Source of the DNA: Crystallibacter permensis
Lineage (GTDB): Bacteria > Actinomycetota > Actinomycetes > Actinomycetales > Micrococcaceae
NCBI RefSeq assembly: GCF_025960875.1
Contig: NZ_JAODLR010000011.1
Location: 1-64,000 of the forward strand
DNA length: 64,000 nucleotides
Direction: 5' to 3'
In this document: positions 10,980 through 21,232 of the stretch, piece after piece
How the letters are laid out: each line of letters opens with the position of its first letter
Position numbering within the stretch: position 1 is the first letter of the stretch
Notes under the pieces: model-generated
Databases searched by the model: none
Seen by the model: the letters and a program-made list of their open reading frames with translations, nothing else
What the model was told of the DNA's origin: nothing
Translations under genes and position numbers: made by a program

Positions 10980-12322
10980 GGCGTGTCCTTCGGGGCGTCG
11001 GCGTTGGGGTCGGCGGGGTTGGCCGCGGCAGTGGTTTCGGCGGCAGCTTCGGCGGCCGCTGCCAGAATGGCGGGCAGCGCCTGGATAAAGACCTCGGCCT
11101 GCGCCCCGGTGAGGATCAGCGGCGGCGCGAGGCGCAGCGTGCGCGGACCGGGGTTGTTGATAATGAATCCGGCCTCGAGCGCGGCGCGGACGGCCGGTGC
11201 GGCAATCTCTGCCGCCAGGTCGAAGCCGATCAGCAGGCCCTCGCCGCGGACCTCGGTGACGCCGTCGATACCGGCCAGAGCGGTGCGAAGCTGGGCGCCG
11301 ACGTCGTTCGCATGCTGCAGCAGCTGCCGGGCCTCGATCGAGTGCAGCGTGGCCAGCGCGGCGGCGGTTGCCACCGGGTTGCCGCCGAACGTGGTGCCGT
11401 GCTGTCCGGCGGTCAGCAGCGTGGAAACCTGCTCGCCGAACGTCACCATGGCGCCGATGGGGAACCCGCCGCCCAGGCCCTTGGCCAGGGTCATGGCGTC
11501 GGGCAGGATGTCCTCGCCGCCGGCCACGCTGCCCTGGTAGGCGAACCAGTTGCCGGTGCGTCCCACGCCGGTCTGGACTTCGTCCAGGATCAGCAGCGCC
11601 CCGGCCTCGCGGGTGATTTCGCGCGCGGCCTTGAGGTAGCCCGGCGGCAGCGGCCGTACGCCCACTTCTCCCTGGATCGGCTCAAGAACGACGGCGGCAA
11701 CGGTCCCGTCGACAGCGGCGCGCAGTGCATCCACGTCGCCGAAGGGGATATGCTCCACGCCGCCGGGCAGGGGCTCGAACGGTTCACGGTAGGCCTGTTT
11801 GGCCGTCAGTGCCAGCGCGCCCATGGTCCGGCCGTGGAAGGCACCGTCCAGGGCGATGATCCTGTTCCGCGTGGCGGTGGAGTTGCGGCGGGCCAGCTTG
11901 AAGGCCGCCTCGTTGGCTTCGGTGCCGGAGTTGGCGAAGAAGACCTTGGAGCCGGCCGGGGCGTGCGCCAGCTCCAGCAGCTTTTCGGCCAGCGCGATCT
12001 GCGTCGGGCTGGTGAAGAAGTTGGAAATATGGCCCAGCGTGGACAGCTGGCTGGAGATGATGCTGGTGATGAACGGGTCCGCGTGGCCCAGGGCGTTCAC
12101 GGCGATGCCGCCGAGCAGGTCCAGGTATTCCTTGCCGTCGGCGTCCCAGACGGTGCAGCCGTTGCCGCGGACCAGCACGCGCTGCGGTGTGCCGAACACG
12201 CCCATCAGGGACTGGTTGTAGCGGGCCAGCAGTTCCTGGTTGTGCAGCCCGTCGAGGCTGGCCAGCTCCGACGCCGATCCGGCGGCCGGCTGTGGTGTTG
12301 CCTGTTGGATTGCCTCGCTCAT
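10976..12322 (-). CDS. argD: Acetylornithine aminotransferase
   Basis: PLP-dependent class III transaminase producing N-acetylornithine. The predicted Schiff-base lysine is K281 in [25 protein letters not shown] (133-140) and [13 protein letters not shown] (245-257) are further family motifs. At 448 residues it is longer than the usual ~400, because of an N-terminal Gln/Ala extension of about 20 residues and an Ala-rich C-terminal tail of about 30 residues. Start and stop overlap argB and argF by four bases each, so translation is coupled. Confidence 0.96.
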   Translation of the reverse strand: MSEAIQQATPQPAAGSASELASLDGLHNQELLARYNQSLMGVFGTPQRVLVRGNGCTVWDADGKEYLDLLGGIAVNALGHADPFITSIISSQLSTLGHISNFFTSPTQIALAEKLLELAHAPAGSKVFFANSGTEANEAAFKLARRNSTATRNRIIALDGAFHGRTMGALALTAKQAYREPFEPLPGGVEHIPFGDVDALRAAVDGTVAAVVLEPIQGEVGVRPLPPGYLKAAREITREAGALLILDEVQTGVGRTGNWFAYQGSVAGGEDILPDAMTLAKGLGGGFPIGAMVTFGEQVSTLLTAGQHGTTFGGNPVATAAALATLHSIEARQLLQHANDVGAQLRTALAGIDGVTEVRGEGLLIGFDLAAEIAAPAVRAALEAGFIINNPGPRTLRLAPPLILTGAQAEVFIQALPAILAAAAEAAAETTAAANPADPNADAPKDTP

Positions 12323-13227
12323 TTCTCGTCTCCGTCCGGAACAACCTGGGTGCCGATGCCGGCAGCCGTAAATATTTCAAGCAGGATCGAGTGCGCCATC
12401 CGGCCATCGACCACGGCGGCGCGCTCCACTCCCCCGTCGACCGCCTTGAGGCAGGCTTCCATCTTGGGAATCATGCCGGATTCGAGCTGGGGCAGCAGGT
12501 CCCGCAGCTCGGAGGCGGTCAGCGAGGAGATCAGCGAGGACTTGTCCGGCCAGTTGGCGTACAGGCCCTCCACGTCGGTCAGGATCACCAGCCGCGAGGC
12601 ATGCAAGGCATCGGCCACCGCAGCCGCGGCGGTATCTGCGTTGACGTTCAGCACCTGGTTGGTGCCTTCGCCGTCGTTGTTGATCTCCGGGGCCACGGTG
12701 GAGATGACCGGGATCCGGCCGGCATCGAGCAGGTCCAGGATGGCGGAGGGATTCACTCCCACCACTTCGCCCACGAGGCCCAGGTCCACTTCCTCGCCGT
12801 CCACCACGGTGCCGGTTCGCACGGCCTGCAGCAGCCGGCCGTCTTCGCCCGAAAGCCCGACGGCGTACGGGCCGTGCGAGTTGATGAGGCCGACCAGTTC
12901 CCGGCCCACCTGGCCGGTAAGCACCATCCGCACCACGTCCATGGCCTCCGGCGTGGTCACGCGCAGGCCGCCCTTGAACTCGGACTCAATGCCGAGCTTG
13001 GAGAGCATGGCGTTGATCTGCGGGCCGCCACCGTGCACCACCACGGGTTTGATGCCGACGTGGTGCAGGAAGACGATGTCCTCGGCGAAAGCCCGGCGCA
13101 GCTCGTCGTTGACCATGGCGTTGCCGCCGTACTTGATGACCATGGTGGTCCCGGCGAAGCGCTGGATCCACGGCAGCGCTTCAATCAGTGTGCCCGCCTT
13201 GTCCTGGGCTACAAGCATCGTGTTCAT
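12319..13227 (-). CDS. argB: Acetylglutamate kinase
   Basis: Phosphorylates N-acetylglutamate; the arginine-feedback step in many actinobacteria. The 302-residue protein has the amino-acid-kinase glycine loops KYGGNAM and VHGGGPQI and the motif [12 protein letters not shown]. The ATG at 13227 is chosen because GAGGAA precedes it and it starts 7 bases after the argJ stop; an upstream in-frame start inside argJ has no ribosome site. It overlaps argD by four bases. Confidence 0.96.
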   Translation of the reverse strand: MNTMLVAQDKAGTLIEALPWIQRFAGTTMVIKYGGNAMVNDELRRAFAEDIVFLHHVGIKPVVVHGGGPQINAMLSKLGIESEFKGGLRVTTPEAMDVVRMVLTGQVGRELVGLINSHGPYAVGLSGEDGRLLQAVRTGTVVDGEEVDLGLVGEVVGVNPSAILDLLDAGRIPVISTVAPEINNDGEGTNQVLNVNADTAAAAVADALHASRLVILTDVEGLYANWPDKSSLISSLTASELRDLLPQLESGMIPKMEACLKAVDGGVERAAVVDGRMAHSILLEIFTAAGIGTQVVPDGDEK

Positions 13228-13234
13228 CGGTTCC

Positions 13235-14386
13235 TCAGCTCGAGTACGCGGAGTTCTCGTGCACATACTCGTGCGTGAGGTCATTGGTCCAGATGGTGGC
13301 GGACTCGTTGCCTGCGTTCAGATCGATCATCACGATGACCTCGCGGGTGTCCAGATCCACCAGGTCGCGGGAGTCCCCCACGCCGCCGTCGCGGCAGACC
13401 TGCACGCCGTTCATCGTGACGTTCAGCTGGTCCGGTTCAAAGACTGCGTCGGTGGTGCCGACGGCGGAGAGCACCCTGCCCCAGTTGGGGTCCTTGCCGA
13501 AGATGGCGGTCTTGAAGAGGTTGGACCGGGCCACGGCACGGCTGACAACCTCCGCATCCCGTTCGGAGGCGGCGTTGAGGGTGGTGATGGCGATGTCGTG
13601 GCTGGCGCCCTCGGCGTCGGTAATCAACTGGCGGGCCAGATCGGCGCACACCGTGGTCAAGCCAGCACTGAATTGAGCCAGGTCCGGCACCGCGCCGGAG
13701 GCACCGGAGGCCAGCAGGACAACGGTGTCATTGGTGGACATGCAGCCGTCCGAATCCGTCCGGTCGAAGGTCACCCGGGTGGCCTCGCGCAGCGCCATGT
13801 CCAAGGCGGGCGCTTCGACGTGGGCATCGGTGGTGATGACCACCAGCATGGTGGCCAGACCGGGGGCCAGCATGCCGGCGCCCTTGGCCATGCCGCCGAT
13901 GACGTAGCCCGAGCCGTCGAACCGCGACTGCTTGGCCACGCTGTCGGTGGTCATGATCGCGGTGGCGGCGTCAGCGCCGCCGTCGTTGTTGAGGGCCGCC
14001 ACGGCAGCCTCGACGCCGGGAAGCAGCTTGTCCATGGGCAGCTGCTCGCCGATCAGCCCGGTGGAGCACACCACCACATCGGACGCGGAAATGCCCAGCA
14101 GCGCGGCCGTTTTCTCCGCGGTGCTGTGCGTGTTCTGGAAACCCTCGGGACCGGTGCAGGCGTTGGCCCCGCCGGAGTTGAGGATCACGGCGTCCGCGCG
14201 GCCGTCGCTGAGCGCCTGACGGGACCAATGGACGGGGGCGGCAGCCACGCGGTTGGAGGTGAAAACCGCGGCGGCCGATTTGGCGGGACCATCGTTGACC
14301 ACCAAGGCCACGTCCGGATTGCCGGAGGTTTTCAGCCCGGCGGTCACGCCTGCGGCGCGGAAACCTTGTGCAGCGGTGACGCTCAC
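13235..14386 (-). CDS. argJ: Bifunctional ornithine acetyltransferase / N-acetylglutamate synthase
   Basis: Recycles the acetyl group from acetylornithine to glutamate. ArgJ proteins cut themselves between Ala and Thr; the site here is [14 protein letters not shown], with cleavage predicted between A178 and T179, the Thr becoming the nucleophile. The 383-residue length is normal. Start GTG 14386 overlaps the argC stop as GTGA and has AGGGAG 7 bases upstream. Confidence 0.96.
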   Translation of the reverse strand: MSVTAAQGFRAAGVTAGLKTSGNPDVALVVNDGPAKSAAAVFTSNRVAAAPVHWSRQALSDGRADAVILNSGGANACTGPEGFQNTHSTAEKTAALLGISASDVVVCSTGLIGEQLPMDKLLPGVEAAVAALNNDGGADAATAIMTTDSVAKQSRFDGSGYVIGGMAKGAGMLAPGLATMLVVITTDAHVEAPALDMALREATRVTFDRTDSDGCMSTNDTVVLLASGASGAVPDLAQFSAGLTTVCADLARQLITDAEGASHDIAITTLNAASERDAEVVSRAVARSNLFKTAIFGKDPNWGRVLSAVGTTDAVFEPDQLNVTMNGVQVCRDGGVGDSRDLVDLDTREVIVMIDLNAGNESATIWTNDLTHEYVHENSAYSS

Positions 14387-15414
14387 GGTGCTACTCCCTG
14401 GTGGGTCAGGCCGGCGGTCTCCTCGAGACCGAGGGCGATGTTCATGGACTGGACGGCGCCGCCGGCGGTGCCCTTGGCCAGGTTGTCGATGGCGCAGCTG
14501 ACAATCACGCGGCCGGCATGTTCGTCGAAGGCCAGCTGGATGGCGACGTGGTTGGAGCCCTGGACGGACTTGGTGTGCGGCCACTGGCCCTCCGGCAGCA
14601 GGTGCACAAAAGCCTCGCCGGCGTAGGCCTCGGTCCAGGCCTGGCGCAGCGCTGCGGTGCCGGTCCCCGGCTTCACCCTGGCCGTGGCCGTGGTGAGGAT
14701 GCCGCGGCTCATCGGCGCGAGTGTGGGCGTGAAGGACACCTGGACGTCTTCGCCCGCGGCAGCGGAGAGGCCCTGCTCGATTTCGGGCGTGTGCCGGTGG
14801 CCGCCGCCGACGCCGTACGGGCTCATGCCGCCCATAACCTCGGAGCCCAGCAGGTTGACCTTCACGGATTTGCCCGCGCCGGACGTCCCCGAAGCGGCGA
14901 CGATGACCACATCCTGGGTCTCCAGCAGGCCGGCGCTGAAGCCCGGCGTCAGCGCGAGCAGAGAGCTGGTGGGATAGCAACCGGGAACGGCGATCCGCTT
15001 GGCCTCGCGCAGACGCTCGCGGTGGCCCGGGAGCTCGGGCAGGCCGTAGGGCCAGGTTCCGGCGTGGACCGTGCCGTAGAACTTTTCCCACACGAGCGGA
15101 TCTTCCAGCCGGTGGTCCGCTCCGGCGTCGATCACCAGGGTGTCTTCGGGCAGCTTGGCGGCGATCTCCGCGCTGGCACCGTGCGGCAGGGCCAGGAAGA
15201 CGACGTCGTGCCCGGCCAGGTTTTCCACGGTGGTTTCCGTCAGCTCACGCTCGGCCAGGGTGTGCAGATGCGGCTGGAGCGAACCCAATCGGGAGCCGGC
15301 ATTGCTGTGCGCCGTGATGGCCCCGATGGAGACCTCTGGATGGCTGGCCAGCAGGCGGAGCACTTCTCCGCCGGCATAGCCACTGGCACCGGAAACAGCT
15401 ACCGAAAAAGTCAT
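14383..15414 (-). CDS. argC: N-acetyl-gamma-glutamyl-phosphate reductase
   Basis: Reduces acetylglutamyl phosphate to the semialdehyde. NAD(P)-binding GASGYAGGE (9-17) and the catalytic cysteine C146 in VPGCYPTS mark the type 1 ArgC family; 343 residues. It is the first gene of argCJBDFRGH. There is no Shine-Dalgarno; TATAGT ends 6 bases before the ATG, so the operon transcript is probably leaderless. A palindromic AT-rich site that may bind ArgR lies just upstream. Confidence 0.97.
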   Translation of the reverse strand: MTFSVAVSGASGYAGGEVLRLLASHPEVSIGAITAHSNAGSRLGSLQPHLHTLAERELTETTVENLAGHDVVFLALPHGASAEIAAKLPEDTLVIDAGADHRLEDPLVWEKFYGTVHAGTWPYGLPELPGHRERLREAKRIAVPGCYPTSSLLALTPGFSAGLLETQDVVIVAASGTSGAGKSVKVNLLGSEVMGGMSPYGVGGGHRHTPEIEQGLSAAAGEDVQVSFTPTLAPMSRGILTTATARVKPGTGTAALRQAWTEAYAGEAFVHLLPEGQWPHTKSVQGSNHVAIQLAFDEHAGRVIVSCAIDNLAKGTAGGAVQSMNIALGLEETAGLTHQGVAP

Positions 15415-15420
15415 AGAGCC

Positions 15421-15463
15421 ACTATACAGGAAAACTTATTCATAGGGAGTCATAATTATGCAC
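15421..15463 (-). promoter_or_regulatory. argC promoter and candidate ArgR operator
   Basis: The -10 TATAGT (15421-15426) sits 6 bases before the argC ATG. Upstream, 15451-15460 is the perfect palindrome CATAATTATG, extended on the minus strand as TGCATAATTATGA, and is followed by TATGAATAA, which resembles ARG-box half-sites (TGAAT-A/T-rich-ATTCA). Its place over the -35 region fits repression by the ArgR encoded in the operon. The match to the consensus is partial. Confidence 0.5.
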
Positions 15464-15570
15464 GATACGATGAAGCCAGCGCCCGTGGCGGAGACTGCGG
15501 GTGCGCGAAAACGCCAGTCTAGCTGCCGTCGCACGCGCGTGCGCGGTTGATTACAGGAGGACCAGACGCC

Positions 15571-16536
15571 ATGGCCCAAGCAATCGTTGCCGAAGCTCCC
15601 GGAGGACCCGAGGTTATGCAGCTGCAGGAGGTCCGGATCCCCACGCCGGGACCGGGCCAGCTGCTGGTCAAGGTTGCGGCCGCGGGTGTGAACTTCATCG
15701 ACACCTATCAGCGCAGCGGCGTGTACAAGGTCCGGTTCCCGTTCACGCCGGGCAGCGAGATCGCCGGAACTGTGGAAGCCTGCGGCGAGGGCGTCACGGG
15801 TTTTGCCAACGGCGACCGGGTGGCCACCTCCGAGGCCCGCGCCGGCTACGCGCAGTATGCGCTTATGGATGCGGACGGTGCCCTGCCGGTCCCGGACGGC
15901 GTCAGCGACGAGACGGCCGCGGCCATCCCGCTTCAGGGCATGACGGCGCACTATCTGGTCAATTCGAGCTTCAAGGTCCAGTCCGGCCAGACCGTGCTGA
16001 CGCACGCGGGTGCCGGCGGTGTGGGCCTGGTCCTGACCCAGTTGCTCAAGGCCAAGGGCGCCCGGGTCATCACCACGGTCTCCACCGACGAAAAGGAAGA
16101 GCTGGCGCGGGAAGCAGGAGCGGACGAAGTCCTGCGCTACGACGGCTTCGCCGAGCAGGTGCGCGAGCTGACCGGCGGCACCGGGGTGGACGTGGTGTAC
16201 GACGGCGTGGGCAAGGATACGTTCGAAGGCTCGCTCGCCAGCCTGCGGACCCGGGGCACGTTGGTGCTCTTCGGGGGCGCCTCCGGCCAGGTTCCGCCGT
16301 TCGACCTGCAGCGCTTGAACGCGGCCGGCTCGCTGTTCGTAACGCGTCCCAAGCTGGCCGACCACCTGCTCACCGCAGAAGAACGGCGCTGGCGCTCGGA
16401 AGAGCTCTTCGCCGCGGTCCTGGACGGTTCCCTCAAGATGCGGGTGGGTGCAAGCTACCCGTTGTCCGAGGCGGGGCAGGCCCACTCCGACCTGGAGTCA
16501 CGCCGCACCACGGGCAAGCTCCTGCTGATCCCGTAA
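15571..16536 (+). CDS. NADPH:quinone oxidoreductase (zinc-independent MDR family)
   Basis: A medium-chain reductase of the quinone oxidoreductase type, which reduces quinones with NADPH. The Rossmann loop is HAGAGGVGLVLTQ near residue 146. The N-terminal GVNFIDTYQRSGVY and the central IPLQGMTAHYL are family signatures. The cysteine zinc ligands of alcohol dehydrogenases are absent. Start ATG 15571 follows AGGAGG by 9 bases. The 321-residue gene is divergent from argC and stands alone on its strand. Confidence 0.9.
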   Translation: MAQAIVAEAPGGPEVMQLQEVRIPTPGPGQLLVKVAAAGVNFIDTYQRSGVYKVRFPFTPGSEIAGTVEACGEGVTGFANGDRVATSEARAGYAQYALMDADGALPVPDGVSDETAAAIPLQGMTAHYLVNSSFKVQSGQTVLTHAGAGGVGLVLTQLLKAKGARVITTVSTDEKEELAREAGADEVLRYDGFAEQVRELTGGTGVDVVYDGVGKDTFEGSLASLRTRGTLVLFGGASGQVPPFDLQRLNAAGSLFVTRPKLADHLLTAEERRWRSEELFAAVLDGSLKMRVGASYPLSEAGQAHSDLESRRTTGKLLLIP

Positions 16537-16571
16537 CCGTTCCGCCGCCATGCTCCTCGAGCCGTGGCTGT

Positions 16572-17294
16572 TCAGCGCGGCACTGCCAGCGTTTCCCGGA
16601 AAATAACACCCGGATCGGCCGAACCGCCGATGGCCAGTGCCGCGGCCAGCGTTGGAGGAACGGCTGTCCCGTCGGCCATGGCCGGCGTGAGCTGAAGGTC
16701 CACCAGCTGCACGCCCGGCCGTTCCCCGGCCGAGCCGGGCCAGATGGTCAGCAGTGCGCTGCCTTCCGCATCCGCCACTCCTACCGCGTCGGGGGCAAGG
16801 CGGAGGCCGTGGCCGGTGGATTTCAGCACGGCTTCTTTCCGCGTCCAGAGCTGCGCGCGGAGCCGCCGGCGGTCAACGGCCCGGGCGAGCAGTTCGCGTT
16901 CGTCGGGGGTGAGCATCACGGCGTCGATGTTGTCATCCTCGCCGAAGGCCGCCGAACCCGTGTCCTCCAGGTCGACGCCCAGGAGCACCGGCCGGAAGGA
17001 CAGCGCGGCCAGCAGCCAGTCCCCGCTGCGGCTGTAGCTGACCCGAACGGGCGCAGGATTGCCGTCCAGCAGCAGGTACGGCTGGCCATGGCTTCCGTCG
17101 TTGCCGCGCAGGCAGTCGCGGCAGTCGAACGCCAACTGCACGCGTTCGGTCCCGACGTCGAGCTCATCCGCCGCCAGGCGCCGCACTGCGTCACGGGACA
17201 GGCTGCGGATGGCACCCCGGCGGAAGCCGCGGCTGGCCATGCCGGAACCGGAATCGGCCAGGCGGACCAGCCGCAGGATGACCTCACCCCTCAT
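16572..17294 (-). CDS. 4'-phosphopantetheinyl transferase (Sfp type)
   Basis: Attaches phosphopantetheine from CoA to carrier proteins. Magnesium-binding GVDLED has D108 and E110; the second motif is WTRKEAVLKSTGHGL (150-164). CRDCLRGNDGSHGQPYL near residue 58 resembles the Sfp CxxCG..HG.P segment. Start ATG 17294 has GGAGG 7 bases upstream; a longer in-frame start is not supported. Length 240 residues. No carrier-protein or polyketide/peptide synthetase gene is near, so the partner is unknown. Confidence 0.85.
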   Translation of the reverse strand: MRGEVILRLVRLADSGSGMASRGFRRGAIRSLSRDAVRRLAADELDVGTERVQLAFDCRDCLRGNDGSHGQPYLLLDGNPAPVRVSYSRSGDWLLAALSFRPVLLGVDLEDTGSAAFGEDDNIDAVMLTPDERELLARAVDRRRLRAQLWTRKEAVLKSTGHGLRLAPDAVGVADAEGSALLTIWPGSAGERPGVQLVDLQLTPAMADGTAVPPTLAAALAIGGSADPGVIFRETLAVPR

Positions 17295-17315
17295 ACACTT
17301 ACCTCCAAGACCGCC

Positions 17316-17355
17316 AACGACGGCGGGGCCTACCAAGGCGCGCCCCGCCGTCGTT
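17316..17355. terminator. Hairpin after pheT with the AACGACGGCGG arm
   Basis: Arms AACGACGGCGGGGC (17316-17329) and GCCCCGCCGTCGTT (17342-17355) pair perfectly around a 12-base loop. It lies 18 bases after pheT and about 22 bases before the phosphopantetheinyl transferase start, so it probably limits read-through between them. The outer 11 bases equal those of the hairpin after argH. Confidence 0.6.
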
Positions 17356-17373
17356 GTTCAGTTCGCTTTTTCT

Positions 17374-19917
17374 TTAACGCTGGACGGCGCCGAACCGTTC
17401 GGCGGCCAGAGCCACCGCGGCGGCCCGGGCCTCCGAGGCCTCATCGGCCGTCAGCGTGCGGTCATCGGCACGGAAGCGCAACCCGAAGGCCAGGGACTTC
17501 TTGCCGTCTTCAATGCCTGTTCCGGCGTACACGTCGAAGAGCGCGATGTCCTCCAGCAGTTCGCCGGCGCCCTCGCGCAGGGTCTCCCGCACTGCCTCGG
17601 CGGCCGTGTCCGCATCCACCACCAGCGCAACGTCCTGCGTGGCCACCGGGTAGGTGGAAAGGTGCTTGGCGACGATAACATCCGGGGCGGCCTCGAAGAG
17701 CACGTCCGCGTTGAGCTCCAGCGCCGCAGTGCGTTCCGGCAGGTCCTGCGCGGCGAGCAGCTTGGGGTGCAGCTCGCCCGCGTAGCCGACGCCTTGGCCG
17801 TTGCGCAGCGAGATCCTGGCCGTACGCCCCGGGTGGAAGGCCTGGTGCGAACCCTGCTCCACTACCAGTTCGACGCCGAGCACGTCGCCGACCAGGCGCG
17901 CAGCATCCAGGGCATCCGCCCAGTCCCAGGGACGCGGGGTGTGGTTGGCGCCGGCGGGCGAGTCATGGCCCATGAAGACGGCAGCAAGGTGCAGCGGCTG
18001 CTCGGGGATCCCCGAGTAGAGTTCGTCCAGCACCTCTTCGGAAGGGCGCACGCCCAGCGGCGGGATCTCCGCCGAGCCGAGGCGGCCGTTGGGCAGGAAG
18101 ACCAGTCCGGCCTCGTACAGGGCCAGGTCGCGGAAGCCGCGGGAATGGTTGCGGCGCGCCGTTTCCAGCAGCCCCGGCAGCACTGACGTGCGCAGGTAGC
18201 CGTGTTCATCGCTGAGCGGATTGGCCAGCTTGAGCGCACTGCGCTCCTCGCCGTCCGCCGCGGCACCGAAGGTGTCGTTGGCCGCCTTGGTGACAAACGG
18301 GTACGAAAGTACCTCGGTCAAACCCGCATCCGCGAGCGCCTGCATGACGCGCCGGCGCTGCTGCTGCACGCGGGTCAGTCCGCGTCCCGGAGGCGCCACC
18401 GGCAGGGTCGCCGGGATCTGGTCGTAGCCGACCAGTCGGGCGATCTCTTCAACCAGGTCTTCCTTGATCTCCAGGTCCTGGCGCCAACTCGGCGCCGTGA
18501 CCTTGTACCCGCCGTCGTACTTTTCAACGTCCGCACCCAGGTCCGTGAGCGCCACGGTGATCTGTTCCTCGGTGAAGTCGATGCCGATCCGTTCGGCGGC
18601 GAAACCTGCCGGCAGATCAATAACGACGGCGGCCGGTTCCTGCCCGGCGTCGGTCACCGACGTGTCCGCGGCACCACCGGCCAGCTCGGTCAGCAGGTCC
18701 ACGGCGCGCTGCGCGGCCTCGTCGGCCACCTGCCAGTCCACGCCCCGCTCGAAGCGCTTGGACGCCTCCGAGGGGAGCTTGTGGCGGCGGCGGGAGCGGG
18801 AAATGCTGACTTCTTCGAAGTGGGCCGCCTCGATGAGCACGTTGACCGTACTGTCCGACACCTCGGTCGCCGCACCGCCCATCACGCCGGCGATGCCGAT
18901 GGCGCCGGAAGCGTCGGTGATCAGCAGGTCCTCGGGATCCAGCTTGCGCACCTTGTCATCGAGCGTCCGCAGCGTCTCCCCCGCATTGGCACGGCGCACC
19001 ACAATATCGCCCTGGAGCCGGTCCAGATCGTAGAAGTGCAGCGGCTGGCCCAGCTCGAGCATGACGTAGTTGGAAATGTCCACAACGAGCGAGATGGAAC
19101 GGATGCCGGCCAGCCGCAGGCGCGAAGCCATCCAGGTCGGCGTCGGCCGGGTGGGATCCACGCCCCGCACCGTGCGCGCGACAAACCTGTCGCAGCCGGG
19201 CTTGCCGTAAATGGGCGCCTGGTCTTCAAGCCGGACCGGGTAGCCGGGGCCGCTGGAAGGATCGACGACGACGGCGGCCGCCGGATCCTTGAACTGGGTA
19301 CCAGTCGCGTGGGCGAATTCGCGTGCCACACCGCGGATGGAGAAGCAGTAGCTGCGGTCCGGGGTCACGTTAATCTCGGCGGCCTCGTCGTAGAGGCTGA
19401 GCACCTCGAGGGCGTCCGCGCCGATTTCGGGATCCAGGCCCAGCGTGCCGAGTACCAGGATGCCGTCATGGTCATCGCCGATGCCGAGCTCCCGCACGGA
19501 AGCGATCATGCCGGCGGAAACGTGGCCGTAGGTCTTGCGCGGGGTGATCCTGAAGTCGCCGGGCAGCACGGCGCCGGGCAGGGTGACGACAACCTTGTCC
19601 CCCGGCTCGAAGTTGTGCGCGCCGCAGACTACGCCCTGCACACCGGAAGGGTCGATGCCGTCTCCGGTCAGGGTCTGCTCCTGGCCCTCCGGTACTACGC
19701 GGACCTGGCACCAGTTGATGGTCTTGCCGTTGGACTGCGGTTCCTTCTCGGCCGAGAGTACCTGCCCGACAACTACCGGGCCCTTCAGTTCGTCGAGCGG
19801 ACGGTGGACGTCCTCCTCTTCGAGACCAACCTTGACCAGTTCGGCCATGACGTCTTCAGCGGTTGCTTCCGCCGGTACCTGGGCATACTCGCGCAACCAG
19901 GAAAGTGGGATACGCAT
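17374..19917 (-). CDS. pheT: Phenylalanyl-tRNA synthetase beta subunit
   Basis: Beta chain of the alpha2-beta2 phenylalanyl-tRNA synthetase. The 847-residue length is typical of the long bacterial form. N-terminal MRIPLSWLREY, a tRNA-binding EMAP/OB domain (about 40-160, with VVCGAHNF), B3/B4 editing domain in the middle (RPTPTWMASRLRLAGIRSI) and a C-terminal anticodon-binding domain (LSTYPVATQDVALVVD) are visible. It starts 4 bases after the pheS stop region and is co-transcribed with it. Confidence 0.98.
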   Translation of the reverse strand: MRIPLSWLREYAQVPAEATAEDVMAELVKVGLEEEDVHRPLDELKGPVVVGQVLSAEKEPQSNGKTINWCQVRVVPEGQEQTLTGDGIDPSGVQGVVCGAHNFEPGDKVVVTLPGAVLPGDFRITPRKTYGHVSAGMIASVRELGIGDDHDGILVLGTLGLDPEIGADALEVLSLYDEAAEINVTPDRSYCFSIRGVAREFAHATGTQFKDPAAAVVVDPSSGPGYPVRLEDQAPIYGKPGCDRFVARTVRGVDPTRPTPTWMASRLRLAGIRSISLVVDISNYVMLELGQPLHFYDLDRLQGDIVVRRANAGETLRTLDDKVRKLDPEDLLITDASGAIGIAGVMGGAATEVSDSTVNVLIEAAHFEEVSISRSRRRHKLPSEASKRFERGVDWQVADEAAQRAVDLLTELAGGAADTSVTDAGQEPAAVVIDLPAGFAAERIGIDFTEEQITVALTDLGADVEKYDGGYKVTAPSWRQDLEIKEDLVEEIARLVGYDQIPATLPVAPPGRGLTRVQQQRRRVMQALADAGLTEVLSYPFVTKAANDTFGAAADGEERSALKLANPLSDEHGYLRTSVLPGLLETARRNHSRGFRDLALYEAGLVFLPNGRLGSAEIPPLGVRPSEEVLDELYSGIPEQPLHLAAVFMGHDSPAGANHTPRPWDWADALDAARLVGDVLGVELVVEQGSHQAFHPGRTARISLRNGQGVGYAGELHPKLLAAQDLPERTAALELNADVLFEAAPDVIVAKHLSTYPVATQDVALVVDADTAAEAVRETLREGAGELLEDIALFDVYAGTGIEDGKKSLAFGLRFRADDRTLTADEASEARAAAVALAAERFGAVQR

Positions 19918-19920
19918 TAC

Positions 19921-21000
19921 CTAGATCTCCATCCCGAAGTGTTCGCTGAACCGTACATCGCCTTCAATCATGTCGTGCATGTCGCCCACCTCGTTGCGGA
20001 ACATCAGCGTGCGCTCGATGCCCATGCCGAAGGCGAAGCCCGAATAGACCTCCGGATCAATACCGGCCGCACGCAGCACGTTCGGGTGCACCATGCCGCA
20101 GCCGCCCCACTCGATCCACTGCGGGCCGCCTTTGGCCCCCGGGTGCCAGATGTCCAGCTCCGCGGAGGGCTCGGTGAAGGGGAAGAAGTTCGGGCGCAGC
20201 CGGATGCTGGCTTCGGCGCCGAACATCTGCCGGGCGAAGTGCTCCAGCGTCCCGCGCAGGTCCGCCATGCTCAGGCCCTTGTCGATGGCCAGGCCTTCGA
20301 ACTGGTGGAACACGGGTGTATGGGTGGCATCCAGCTCATCGGTCCGGAACACCTTGCCCGGGCACAGCACGTAAATCGGCACCTCGCGCTCCAGCATGGA
20401 GCGGACCTGGACCGGAGAGGTATGCGTACGCATCAGCAGGTGGGCTTCCGGGGGCTCCACGAAGAAGGTGTCCTGCATCTCCCGCGCGGGGTGGTCCGGC
20501 TTGAAGTTCAGCGCGTCAAAGTTGAACCACTCGGACTCCACTTCGGGACCTTCGGCGATCTCCCAGCCCATACCGACGAAGATGTCGCTCACGCGTTCCT
20601 GCAGAATGGACAGCGGGTGCCTGGCACCGGCACGACGACGGCGCGGGGCAGCCGTAACGTCCACGGCCTCATCCACGAGGATCTGCGCATCCCGCTCCGC
20701 TTCGAGCTCCTCGGTGCGGCTGGCCAGCGCCTTGTTCAGGCGCCCTCGCGCCGGGCCCACAAGCTTGCCAGCTGCAGCCTTCTCTTCCTTGGCGAGTTTG
20801 CCGATCTCGCGGTTGGCCAGGCTCAGCGGCGACTTCTCACCGGTGTGGGCAATGCGGGCGGCCTTCAGTTCTTCAAGGTTGGCGGCAGCGGCAATCGCGG
20901 CCAACGCCTGCTCGACGGCGGCGCCAATGGCAGCCTCGTCCAGCGGATGCGGCACAGCGGCGGCCTGCGGGGTCTCAGTCCCCAATGTGGTTTCAGACAT
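19921..21000 (-). CDS. pheS: Phenylalanyl-tRNA synthetase alpha subunit
   Basis: Catalytic alpha chain, class II synthetase, 359 residues. An N-terminal coiled-coil region (about 20-105) precedes the catalytic core with motif 2 ([31 protein letters not shown]) and motif 3 ([14 protein letters not shown]). Only three bases separate it from pheT. The 230-base upstream gap is shared with the divergent HExxH gene; no T-box or leader peptide rich in Phe codons was recognised there. Confidence 0.98.
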   Translation of the reverse strand: MSETTLGTETPQAAAVPHPLDEAAIGAAVEQALAAIAAAANLEELKAARIAHTGEKSPLSLANREIGKLAKEEKAAAGKLVGPARGRLNKALASRTEELEAERDAQILVDEAVDVTAAPRRRRAGARHPLSILQERVSDIFVGMGWEIAEGPEVESEWFNFDALNFKPDHPAREMQDTFFVEPPEAHLLMRTHTSPVQVRSMLEREVPIYVLCPGKVFRTDELDATHTPVFHQFEGLAIDKGLSMADLRGTLEHFARQMFGAEASIRLRPNFFPFTEPSAELDIWHPGAKGGPQWIEWGGCGMVHPNVLRAAGIDPEVYSGFAFGMGIERTLMFRNEVGDMHDMIEGDVRFSEHFGMEI

Positions 21001-21220
21001 GTATGTTCTTACCTATTGATTCTGTATGCAGGTGTGTCTTCGGCTCATGAACAGGTGCCTCGAATACGCCAGTGCAGCACTTCAGGTGCCCGCCACTTCG
21101 GTCATGTCTCAGCACAAACAGTCTAGTGGACAGTGCAGATACCTCCGACATCGAGGGCGCGGATGTGGACGGCCACCGATGACCAAATGCGCCGTCGCGA
21201 GGCGCAGCACCTGCAGAACC

Positions 21221-21226
21221 TATGAT
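21221..21226 (+). promoter_or_regulatory. Candidate -10 box of a leaderless gene
   Basis: TATGAT ends 6 bases before the ATG at 21233, a distance expected when transcription starts at the A of the start codon. No Shine-Dalgarno is present. A -35 hexamer is not obvious. Confidence 0.5.
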
Positions 21227-21232
21227 GTTGGC

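Noticed and set aside
11312-14626. Plus-strand frame of over 1100 codons opposite argD, argB and argJ
   Set aside because: Same antisense effect; no start signal, and the translation is rich in Gly, His and Gln as is typical for antisense of GC-rich genes.
18202-21126. Plus-strand frame of 974 codons opposite pheT and pheS
   Set aside because: Antisense shadow of two unmistakable synthetase genes.
21001-21232. T-box or Phe leader peptide controlling pheST
   Set aside because: No T-box core sequence, no Phe-rich short frame and no terminator hairpin with a uridine tract were found in the gap.
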